A model generated the notes under the pieces. The model made no database searches. It was not told the origin of the DNA and saw nothing but the letters and a program-made list of their open reading frames with translations. From Bacteroidales bacterium (lineage in GTDB: Bacteria > Bacteroidota > Bacteroidia > Bacteroidales > WCHB1-69), in NCBI GenBank assembly GCA_017394765.1, contig JAFPXF010000004.1, positions 1 through 19,865 on the forward strand: 19,865 bases of DNA, written 5' to 3'. Below, piece by piece: positions 8,301 through 14,842 of this stretch; position 1 is the stretch's first letter; every line of letters begins with the position of its first letter. The position numbers and the translations under genes are program-made.

Positions 8301-11300
8301 GCGGAATGTCGGCATGGACGACCAAGACCTACACGATTGATTATTCCCACGCCGGTCTGCAGCGTCTCTATTTCTTCTGGCGTAACGCAGGCTACACTGT
8401 CGCTAATCCACCGGCCGCCATCGACAACATCGCCATTGATGGTACACCCTGTAACCATGTCCCGTCCAACCTGACAGCACAGGCCATGGACACGTTGGCC
8501 AATCTGTCGTGGACCTTGCCAGGAGGCAGTTCTGTTTATTACACTATAGCGTATAAGTCGCAGACAGATACCAATTTCTCCTATATCACCACCCAAGACG
8601 AACATATTACTTTGGGTAATCTCACCCCAACGACCATCTACATCTGGAAAGTCCGGGCGCACTGCACCACCACTGACTTTAGCAATTGGTCATCGGAGTC
8701 CACTTTCCAAACCACCGTGACTGTCGCACATATCCCTTACCAAGGCGGTTTTGAAGACCCGTCAGAAAACGCTAACTGGATGATTGTAAACAGCACTTAT
8801 ACAAACCAATGGTTTATCGGGAATGCTGTCAACAATGGTGGAAACAATGCGCTTTACGTTTCCAATAATAATGGCGTTTCGAACACCTACACAATGAACA
8901 CCGAATCTTACGTTTGGGCTTACCGAGACTTCTACTTTACTCCGAACTATCAGGATTATCTTATTTCGTTTGATATTCGCAGTTTCGGGGAATTGTACAG
9001 CAACATTCCGTATGATTACGTCAAAGTGTTTTTAGGTCCGCCCGCTATACCTGCATATAATAACATTCCGTCTGGTGCCACGCAGCTGGGTTCGGAGTAT
9101 TTGAATGATTCCATCTGGCATACAGAAACATTTACGGTGAATTCCTCCAATGCGGGATATCAGCGTCTATATTTCCTGTGGAGAAACGACGGTTCTTACG
9201 GTACTAACCCGCCCGGTGCAATTGACAATATCTCCATTACGCCTGTCGGATGCGGCACACCCCGCTGTCTGACAGTCAGCCAAATGTGGGAGGATTCCGC
9301 AGAACTCTCCTGGCCGGCAATTTACCAGGCCGATTCCTACACGGCGGCCTATCGCCGTGCATCCGACAGTACTTACAGTTACGTGATGACCACCGATAAC
9401 CATATTTTGTTGACCAACTTGTTGCCCATGACCAACTATCTGGTAAAAGTCAGAACCGATTGTGACACTTCGCAAGGTGCATGGAGCGACGAGTTTCAAT
9501 TCAGCACGACTGCTTTGCCCTATTTCTGCGGATTTGAAGAGGCGGGTGAGAATGCATGTTGGACACTGGATGGCGGCATGAACAACCACAAATGGTACAT
9601 CGGCCATGCGGTGCACTGCGACGGCGATTCAGCCCTGTACGTCTCCAATAACAACGGTGTTTCCAACACATTCTCCGATAATGTGAATGCCCAAATCTGG
9701 GCTTACCGCGACATTTACTTCAATCCGCAATATTCCGAATATCTGATGGAATTCGACATCCGCTCTTACGGTTATCCCGGAGCGTCTGTGGACTATGTAA
9801 GAGTGTTCCTCGGACCGCCGGCAACGCCTTCCGGCAGTTACACCCCCGCCAACGCAGAAGTCATCGGCGACTTCTATGGTATGACGAACTGGAACCATTT
9901 CCGCTTCGTAATCAACGGATCCCATGCCGGTATGCAACGTCTATACTTCCTGTGGAGACAGCAGGTTGCAGGAACAAACAACCCACTTGCCGGTGCCGTG
10001 GATAACATCTCCATCGTCGGTTCGCCATGCAGCATCCCGACGGAACTGACCGTTTCCGACCTTGCCGATGTCACGGCAGTGGTCTCCTGGAGCCCCGGCG
10101 CGTGCGGCATCACCAACGGCTACACGGTCGGCTACCGGATGAGCAGCGATACGGGATGGTACGAGCTTTCCACTACCGACACGTTCCTCTTGCTGCAGAA
10201 TTTGCAGTCCTCCACGCAATACACTTGGCGGGTGCGCAAAAGCTGTGTGCCGTCATTCGCCAGCCAGTGGAGCGATGTGAGCACTTTCTTCACGGAAGCC
10301 ACCGAAGCGCAGCTGCCCTATTTCTGCGGCTTTGAAGAGAGTGACGAGAACCGCGACTGGCGTCTGTTGGGTGTGAGCACCAACCGATGGTATATCGGGC
10401 AGGCCGCGCAACAGGCAGGCCAATACGCCCTCTATGTCTCCAACGACAACGGCGCTACCAACGCCTATGACGTTTACGGCTCAATGACTAATTCCTGGGC
10501 TTATCGCGACATCTATTTTACCCCCGGTTACTCAGAATACCAGATAGCCTTTGATTTCCGAGGTCTTGGACAGAGCGGCGATGACCGTACCCGCATCTTC
10601 CTCGGTCCTCCCACCCAAGTGGAGCCTAACGGTACTTACTCTATCACTATCCCTTCCGAATTGGAAGAACTCGGCAACGGTCTGAATACGGATGCCGTAT
10701 GGACCAGCCATTCCTTTACGGTCGATTCCACTCATGCCGGGCACCAGCGCCTCTACTTCCTCTGGTGCAATGGTTTCTATGAAGGGACGAACCCGCCAGG
10801 CGCAGTTGATAACATTATGGTTTATGGCGGAACCTGCGCCGCACCTCACGACCTGACGGTGACCGCGACCTCCACGACCAGCATCAGCATCAGCTTCACC
10901 CCCGCCGACACCAGCGACCAGAATTGGGAGGCCGTCATCGTGGAAGACGGACAACCTATTGACACCACGCAGGTTGTTGCGCTGACAGGCGCCGCCTATA
11001 ACTTCAATAACCTTCACAAGGACAGACTTTACGTCATCTATGTGCGCACCAACTGCGGGGACAGCCAGAGTGCATGGTGTTCCACTTCCCAGAGAACGGA
11101 TTGCGGCACCATTACCGATATTCCTTATTTGGAATCCTTTGACACCTACGGCACCGGTTCCAACTTGGACGGCTATTCCGCATTCCCGAGATGCTGGAGT
11201 CGCCTCTGCTCCTCCTATATCGTCGCACCTTATCCGTTTATTTTCCCCAATGGATATTACAGCTCACCGGGTTCGCTCTATTTCCAACCCAGCAACGGCC

Positions 11301-13441
11301 ACAACGTCGCCATCACGCCCGAATTTGATTCGTCTATCCCGATGAACACTTTGCAGGCATCGTTCAAGTTCAAAGCCAATACGACAGCCCCCAACTCCAT
11401 ATTGGTGGTGGGTGTGATGACCGATCCTAACGACTTCGCCACGTTCACGCCTGTTGACACGGTCTTCTCGAATCCTTACGCGCTGACATCTTGGATTGAC
11501 AGGACCGTCAGTTTGGCCTCCTATACCGGCAACGGTCACTACCTCGCTTTTATGCAGGAGAACTTCTCCAATCCGCTCACACCGGTCAGCATGGACAATC
11601 TGACGGTGGATTACCTCTCCGCTTGTCCGCTGCCAACGAATGTGACCGCTGAACCCATCACCCACGACAGCGTGTTGGTGGATTGGCAGCCCGGCGGGTC
11701 AGAGACCGCTTGGCGCGTGGTGGTCGTCCCCAACGGCAATGCACCTGAGAACGGCACGCTTGTGCAGACGGGAACCCATCCGATCGTTATCGGCGACTTG
11801 GCCGACAACACGATGTATGATGTCTTCGTGCAGTCCGATTGCGGCAGCTCGAGCAGCTCGTGGTGTACCCCCGCCACCTTCATGACAACTTGCGCCCCCG
11901 TGGTGGATCTGCCCTACTCGGAGAATTTCGACGACTACACGTGGATGAGCTCCTATATTGTGAGACCCGACTGCTGGATCTTCCCCGTGACATACGCCGA
12001 TTACCCCAGAATCGATTGGAACACTTACGGGTATTACGGTATGGAGAGCAAGGCGCTGCTCTTCCACTCCGACACGTCAACGACCGCCACCGCGGTCACC
12101 CAGCCGTTCGGAGTGGACATCCACTCGCTGCGGGCGCAGTTCCGGTTGTCCGCCGACCATGAATATATTGCCGGCTGTATGGAAGTGGGCGTGATGAGCG
12201 ACCCGTACGACCTTTCTACCTTCGAATCCGTGCAGGTGTTCTCCATCGCCCATTATGACACTTGGCAGGATGTCACGGTGGATTTCCGCAACACGGCGAT
12301 GACGGGCACCAACCGCCATATCGCCTTCCGGCAAGTGGGATTACACTCCTCTAATATGGCTATGTGGCTTGACGATCTGATTGTCTATCAAGCAGACGAT
12401 TGCGATGCACCCTCCGCTTTGACTGCCCATGACCTCACCTCCACCTCGGCTACGATCTCGTTCGAGCCCTCGCATAGTAGTGCTTCACAATGGGAATATG
12501 TGGCCTGCGCCCCGGGAGTTTCTCCCAATACCCAAACCCCGGTGGCCACCGCCAACACCTCGTTTGTCGTTGACAACCTGACTCCCGGACAAACGTACCG
12601 CATATTCGTGCGGACTGTCTGTGGCTCGAACAGCCATTCGGGATGGTCAGAGCCGTTAGAAATCACCCCGGACTGTGGAATTATCAGCCAATTGCCCTAC
12701 ACGGAGACGTTTGACACTTACGGAACAGACAGTGAAACGGCCTTCCCCGATTGTTGGCGCCGCATTCTGACCCCTGCATCCTACTCTTACTATCCCATCG
12801 TTTCGTCTGAAGTTTCCGCCAGCGGTGTCGGGTCGATGCTCTTCCTCGCCAATTCCTTCAGCGATGATTGGGCCATCACCCCGGCATTCGCCCCGAATCT
12901 CTCCTTTGATAGCATCCAGCTGGATTTCAGCTGCTTTCAGGAAGCTGGTGCGGTTCCGGGTTGGGACACGATGTTCATCGGCGTGATGAGCAGTCCTTAC
13001 GATGCCGCCTCCTTCGTGCCGGTCGATACCATCACCCTCCAGAGCTGGGGCGTGTGGGAACCGCATTCCGTACTCCTTGACCACTACTACGGCGACGGAC
13101 GGTATGTGGCGTTCCGCTACCACTGCCCCGCCTATTTGGGCAAGGTGTTCATCGACGACGTGGTATTTTCTGTAAGACCTGATGTCGGGATTCCCGAACA
13201 TAACCTGAACCAACTTTTGCATCTCTATCCCAATCCCACAAACGGAAAATGCACTATCCGCAGCGAGGAATACGCCATTGAGAATGTGGAGGTGTATGAT
13301 GTGTTCGGTAAACGGTTAGAGCAGCACTTTGCGCGTGATTACCAAATGGTTATAGATCTCTCCACCCGTGCCGCCGGTGTCTATTTTGTGCGTGTGACCA
13401 CCGAACAGGGCACCGTCACCAAACGGGTGGTGAAACGGTAG
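2306..13441 (+). CDS. Giant modular adhesin-like protein, type IX secretion substrate, 3711 aa
   Basis: A predicted outer-surface or secreted protein of about 400 kDa. The chosen ATG opens a clean signal peptide (M-K-K-L-V-S-L-F-A-I-L then A-T-V-V-S-G-V-T-A-Q, cleavage near residue 20); an in-frame GTG at 2246 would bury it behind 20 polar residues. Residues about 21-210 form an N-terminal domain. Thirteen fibronectin-III/jelly-roll pairs follow, with jelly rolls beginning at residues about 295, 557, 823, 1096, 1344, 1622, 1882, 2149, 2410, 2676, 2945, 3208 and 3469. The first ten open with Y-x-C-x-F-E-D-x-x-E-N and contain W-x-I-G, L-Y-I-S-N-D, W-A-Y-R-D-I-Y-F, Q-R-L-Y-F-L-W and P-P-A-A-I-D-N-I. 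The last three open with P-Y-x-E-x-F-D and carry F-P-x-C-W, like the cleaved-adhesin/choice-of-anchor-J family of gingipain haemagglutinins. The tail from L-Y-P-N-P (3640) to K-R-V-V-K-R is a type A sorting domain. Adhesion is inferred from domains; the ligand is unknown. Confidence 0.92.
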   Translation: MKKLVSLFAILATVVSGVTAQTLTVAGGNTATDRYIPVYGYYMDVPQKSHVLYPANLLTDMVGSHITGLTYYFSSLPSGAWGGTQMVRMGITTSSNLQNGYDNASVTTVWTGTLSSCISGSTMVITLDEPFPYTGGNLLIEFENPTAATWKDSYFYGANQTAQLSYMTYTTSVSTYTHGAAFLPQTTFAYESGCFAPIHTYANNISVDTVLLTWNTNPILPASSYTVAYMKVPDTVFTEVAVTDTFLTLTGLQISTDYEWKVRSHCDTAGMSDWSTVNTFTTLQHPAILPYQCGFEDNAENLEWGFAQNAANQWHIGEAVARNGEASLYISNDGGENNAYTNTQSSVAWAYRDIQLPAGQAQYQISFDFKGMGQNGQDYVKVFLGTQTTPSSSAAPAGATQLGDALRMVYAWQHFSFTVDASFAGNQRLYFLWVNNGADGTNPPAAIDNIRVEASDCAVPAELTLLSVTDSSATVSWNAVPGATAGYEVAYHLDSDSNYLTVTTMDTFCVLPALQSASDYLWMVRARCSATSQSAWCSESYFHTPIAIAQVPYFCGFEDAVENNNWQYVNGTNSDRWCIGTAAFTEGETGLYISNDNGEHNKYTMLNSFTAWAYRDIYIDSTATDVLLSFDYRNALVPANSAKVFMGPPTTPSGNSVPQNAVQLGNSLSTSINEWKRANFLLDSTQRGLQRLYFLFYYSANSYYSDNQPLAIDNLSVEASHCIYPFERSVASVDSTTALLIWSLPQIGQPSSYTVAYKQQDETDFTTVTVTDTFVLLTGLEYSTPYVWKIRSNCSPTEIGEWSPEKNFLSAQIIVPLPYCCDFEDSLENSQWQFITQDTNTQWYIGQAVNNGGTSALYVSGADGTTTSCSHPDYAGVNALVYRDIYFPEATEYLISFDVKESRCENTGLRFIVGQPTLNESIDYNSGIPTGSSFTYNFRNHYYDVPDTTWQHHDLIMNSSYVGVQRLYFSWYHNGIYPCSPTAAVDNFCVSSNNCGRPSALNQLTVTDTLAELSWHPFNNQTAESYTVAYREETDTLFTEVVVTDTTCIIGGLQPLTGYVWKVRANCSGSESSFWSNEEYFYTEQLHVELPYFCDFEDAVENSNWQFYQNYGAGYNQAWIGDAVACGEGHSLYITNDNGVTNSYLSRMYAPEAFRYIYFTPSYPKYQISFDCKGGGSMQGFLQVLLDGTPISGYLSDADFWTRHSIVVDSSYAGLHLLTLKFDYNTTWNPAGAFDNISIKGVSHETPVGLSTTDITAHTAHLSWTSDSSETSLSYRLAWRAQSDTTYTEILLSASDSAYLLSNLEASSWYVWKVKALYAGGEWSEWSGEKAFQTLARLPYFCDFEDNTESKNWTIRNGDYYFTTGGSSGYYSASQNKWFIGTPSDVADNQLLFISTDDGITNSYSLNRQSFVWAFRDIYLEPGYSQYQLSLDFKGVGEAGQDYVRIYLDTPEEPSHDRNAAVTLTQIGEDLNLTDQWMHKCFTVDSTHAGAQRLYILWNNNYNSGANPPAAIDNISIKVATCGVPDNMVSYPQDTSATLSWSSGSAGVASSYVLAYKMLYDSVYTVLTTQDTSLTIQGLIPNTDYIWHVKSLCSASDTSEWSSDALFTTTQTLPHLPYLCSFDNSTENSHWAIVNGSSENQWVIGNAIGYDDNHALYISNDGGTTNAYTITSTSSVWAYRDVFFDNGYTEYQLSFDFKGVGQGNNDYMKVFVGSPAVPSGTTTPAGAMQLGTAISSVNDWTHYAFTLDSTYSGVQRIYFLWVNNNSIGVQPPAAVDNLTVVGSDCAIPSELVLTGMTNHTVALAWTPASDNPVSYTVSMRQAGSTATSEYTTTDTFLTVSGLTPSAAYFCKVRANCSANDHSGWSSDLSVQMPAALPYICDFEDANERNAWQFVNGTYNNQWYIGNAVSLSGDYSLYISNNGGVTYAYSYPYNSSYVWAYRDIYFDPSDSVYTLSFDMRGVGGTSYQISAYTNVYIGSPATPNGTATPAGATELENGLCGMSAWTTKTYTIDYSHAGLQRLYFFWRNAGYTVANPPAAIDNIAIDGTPCNHVPSNLTAQAMDTLANLSWTLPGGSSVYYTIAYKSQTDTNFSYITTQDEHITLGNLTPTTIYIWKVRAHCTTTDFSNWSSESTFQTTVTVAHIPYQGGFEDPSENANWMIVNSTYTNQWFIGNAVNNGGNNALYVSNNNGVSNTYTMNTESYVWAYRDFYFTPNYQDYLISFDIRSFGELYSNIPYDYVKVFLGPPAIPAYNNIPSGATQLGSEYLNDSIWHTETFTVNSSNAGYQRLYFLWRNDGSYGTNPPGAIDNISITPVGCGTPRCLTVSQMWEDSAELSWPAIYQADSYTAAYRRASDSTYSYVMTTDNHILLTNLLPMTNYLVKVRTDCDTSQGAWSDEFQFSTTALPYFCGFEEAGENACWTLDGGMNNHKWYIGHAVHCDGDSALYVSNNNGVSNTFSDNVNAQIWAYRDIYFNPQYSEYLMEFDIRSYGYPGASVDYVRVFLGPPATPSGSYTPANAEVIGDFYGMTNWNHFRFVINGSHAGMQRLYFLWRQQVAGTNNPLAGAVDNISIVGSPCSIPTELTVSDLADVTAVVSWSPGACGITNGYTVGYRMSSDTGWYELSTTDTFLLLQNLQSSTQYTWRVRKSCVPSFASQWSDVSTFFTEATEAQLPYFCGFEESDENRDWRLLGVSTNRWYIGQAAQQAGQYALYVSNDNGATNAYDVYGSMTNSWAYRDIYFTPGYSEYQIAFDFRGLGQSGDDRTRIFLGPPTQVEPNGTYSITIPSELEELGNGLNTDAVWTSHSFTVDSTHAGHQRLYFLWCNGFYEGTNPPGAVDNIMVYGGTCAAPHDLTVTATSTTSISISFTPADTSDQNWEAVIVEDGQPIDTTQVVALTGAAYNFNNLHKDRLYVIYVRTNCGDSQSAWCSTSQRTDCGTITDIPYLESFDTYGTGSNLDGYSAFPRCWSRLCSSYIVAPYPFIFPNGYYSSPGSLYFQPSNGHNVAITPEFDSSIPMNTLQASFKFKANTTAPNSILVVGVMTDPNDFATFTPVDTVFSNPYALTSWIDRTVSLASYTGNGHYLAFMQENFSNPLTPVSMDNLTVDYLSACPLPTNVTAEPITHDSVLVDWQPGGSETAWRVVVVPNGNAPENGTLVQTGTHPIVIGDLADNTMYDVFVQSDCGSSSSSWCTPATFMTTCAPVVDLPYSENFDDYTWMSSYIVRPDCWIFPVTYADYPRIDWNTYGYYGMESKALLFHSDTSTTATAVTQPFGVDIHSLRAQFRLSADHEYIAGCMEVGVMSDPYDLSTFESVQVFSIAHYDTWQDVTVDFRNTAMTGTNRHIAFRQVGLHSSNMAMWLDDLIVYQADDCDAPSALTAHDLTSTSATISFEPSHSSASQWEYVACAPGVSPNTQTPVATANTSFVVDNLTPGQTYRIFVRTVCGSNSHSGWSEPLEITPDCGIISQLPYTETFDTYGTDSETAFPDCWRRILTPASYSYYPIVSSEVSASGVGSMLFLANSFSDDWAITPAFAPNLSFDSIQLDFSCFQEAGAVPGWDTMFIGVMSSPYDAASFVPVDTITLQSWGVWEPHSVLLDHYYGDGRYVAFRYHCPAYLGKVFIDDVVFSVRPDVGIPEHNLNQLLHLYPNPTNGKCTIRSEEYAIENVEVYDVFGKRLEQHFARDYQMVIDLSTRAAGVYFVRVTTEQGTVTKRVVKR

Positions 13442-13470
13442 TGTTCCGTTGCATTTCTTGAACCCCATTT

Positions 13471-13507
13471 GTTGAGACGCGCTATGGCACGTCTCAACAT
13501 TTTTTTA
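13471..13507 (+). terminator. Rho-independent terminator after the adhesin gene
   Basis: GTTGAGACG (13471-13479) pairs perfectly with CGTCTCAAC (13490-13498) across a 10-nt loop and is followed by A and a run of T. It lies 30 bp past the adhesin stop. The opposite strand lacks a proper T-run, so it mainly serves the + strand transcript. Confidence 0.85.
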
Positions 13508-13540
13508 CCTTTGCCGCATCCTGAAGGTGGCCCGCACCCT

Positions 13541-14050
13541 CTACTTCTTCGGCACCACGTTCAAGTCCAACGAGATGAACCCCAGATTGTCGTATTTCGG
13601 CATCTTGCGATAGAAGGTGACGGTGTAGCGCCCCTTTTGTGTCAATGTCTTGCCGGGGAATGCGACAAGCCTCATGGAATTTACACTGCCTTGGGAAAAA
13701 GGTGTAATATCCTTGTTCTGCTTGGGATCGAAATTGAGCACGCTGGTGACGAAGGATTCCATGCCGTCAGGGGCGGTGAGCGTGATGTTGACCGGAATCG
13801 TTTCGTCCACCACCACGGTGGTGTCATACTTTAGGTAAAATTCAATGCTATACTCACTTATGGTGTCAATGTTGTCGAAACCGTATTGGATGACCTGCTC
13901 CTCGAATGTCCAGTTGCCATTGGGGAATTCATGTGTTACCTTGATGGGCTCCTTCTGCCGGGGTGCACGATGGCAGCTTGTGCCTATTGCGCTGATGGTG
14001 AGGATGATGAGTGCGATAACTATAAAATGTTGATAAATTCTTTTTTTCAT
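13541..14050 (-). CDS. GldH-like lipoprotein, 169 aa
   Basis: A small predicted lipoprotein. The N-terminus M-K-K-R-I-Y-Q-H-F is followed by a hydrophobic stretch (I-V-I-A-L-I-I-L-T-I) and a plausible lipobox, G-T-S-C, so the mature protein would start at that Cys and sit on a membrane facing the periplasm or surface. The mature part is about 145 residues, mostly beta-strand in character, with F-P-N-G-N-W near the start and K-G-R-Y-T-V-T-F-Y-R-K-M-P near the end. Size, lipobox, early W, the T-A-P-D-G segment and the late G-x-Y motif resemble the gliding-motility lipoprotein GldH, associated with type IX secretion and gliding. Resemblance is weak and the context is not a known gld cluster, so an unrelated Bacteroidota lipoprotein is possible. 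The ATG at 14050 is preferred to an in-frame TTG 18 nt upstream, which adds a poor leader. It converges on the adhesin gene. Confidence 0.6.
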   Translation of the reverse strand: MKKRIYQHFIVIALIILTISAIGTSCHRAPRQKEPIKVTHEFPNGNWTFEEQVIQYGFDNIDTISEYSIEFYLKYDTTVVVDETIPVNITLTAPDGMESFVTSVLNFDPKQNKDITPFSQGSVNSMRLVAFPGKTLTQKGRYTVTFYRKMPKYDNLGFISLDLNVVPKK

Positions 14051-14114
14051 ACTCGAAGTTTCTTTCAATTTAAACTACTTTTGCATCTGGATTCTGTGGT
14101 CGCAAACACGGCTG

Positions 14115-14122
14115 CAAAAATA
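14115..14122 (-). promoter_or_regulatory. Putative -7 box for the GldH-like gene
   Basis: On the minus strand this reads TATTTTTG, an exact TAnnTTTG match, 65 bp upstream of the ATG at 14050. It lies in the 150-bp spacer shared with rnhA, so the two genes are probably divergently transcribed from it. No clear -33 element. Confidence 0.45.
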
Positions 14123-14134
14123 CATTAATTCTGC

Positions 14135-14142
14135 CATCTTTG
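14135..14142 (+). promoter_or_regulatory. Possible -7 box for rnhA
   Basis: CATCTTTG has one mismatch to TAnnTTTG and lies about 58 bp upstream of the rnhA ATG. It is back to back with the minus-strand box at 14115-14122. Weak on its own; placed here by position. Confidence 0.3.
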
Positions 14143-14200
14143 CGCATGGGATGGCAATGTCGCGGCAACTGTCGCAAAACATTCACTTAAAAGACGATAA

Positions 14201-14842
14201 ATGGCAACAAAGAGAAAATATTATGTGGTTTGGGCCGGTGTGAAGCCCGGTGTTTACGATAATTGGAACGACTGCAAGGCGCAAGTTCTGCACTTTGAGG
14301 GCGCAAAATACAAGTCCTTCGAGACTGAACAGGCGGCCATCTCGGCATTTAAGGAGGGCTATGCTGCCTATTACCGCAACCATCCTTCGTCGCAAAGCGG
14401 CATCCCCTTGCTGCTTCTGAAAGAGGAGGCACCGAAGCCCATCCTCGAGAGCCTGTCGGTGGATGCCGCCTGGAACACGGTAACCAAGATGATGGAGTAC
14501 CGCGGGGTCTATGTGGCCACACGGGAGGTCTGGTTCCACAAGGGACCGTTCCCCAACGCCTCCAACAACATCGGCGAGTTCCTGGCCTTGGTGCACGGCA
14601 TCTCCCTCTGCAAGCAGCGCAACCTCGATATCCCCATCTATACCGACAGCATCACGGCCATGGCCTGGGTGCGGCACAAGAAACACAAGTCCATCATCCT
14701 CCCCACAGCGGAGAACGCCGTCCTTTTCGACATGATGACCCGTGCGGAGAACTGGTTGAAAAACAATACCTACGACAATCCTATCTATAAGTGGAACACC
14801 CCCCTTTGGGGTGAGATCCCCGCCGATTTCGGGCGGAAGTGA
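14201..14842 (+). CDS. rnhA: Ribonuclease HI with N-terminal viroplasmin-type domain, 213 aa
   Basis: It degrades the RNA strand of RNA-DNA hybrids, in the cytoplasm. Residues 5-52 are the hybrid-binding viroplasmin/RNase H1 N-terminal domain: Y-Y-V-V-W-A-G-x-K-P-G-V-Y-D-x-W-x-D-C, then G-A-K-Y-K-S-F and an E-Q-A-A-I-S-A-F helix. The catalytic domain runs from about residue 84. All four acidic residues are visible: D88 (S-V-D-A-A-W, where many relatives have D-G-A), E126 (N-N-I-G-E-F-L-A-L), D149 (I-Y-T-D-S) and D209 (E-I-P-A-D-F-G). The length, about 210 aa, is usual for the Bacteroidota form. The ATG follows AAGACGATAA with no strong ribosome-binding site. The last 62 bp, including the D209 codon, overlap the 3' end of the convergent ygiQ-type gene. 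Confidence 0.93.
   Translation: MATKRKYYVVWAGVKPGVYDNWNDCKAQVLHFEGAKYKSFETEQAAISAFKEGYAAYYRNHPSSQSGIPLLLLKEEAPKPILESLSVDAAWNTVTKMMEYRGVYVATREVWFHKGPFPNASNNIGEFLALVHGISLCKQRNLDIPIYTDSITAMAWVRHKKHKSIILPTAENAVLFDMMTRAENWLKNNTYDNPIYKWNTPLWGEIPADFGRK

Noticed and set aside
14796..14812. Small hairpin CACCCC/GGGGTG between rnhA and ygiQ as a terminator
   Set aside because: Only a 6-bp stem, inside both coding regions, with no T-run on either strand.
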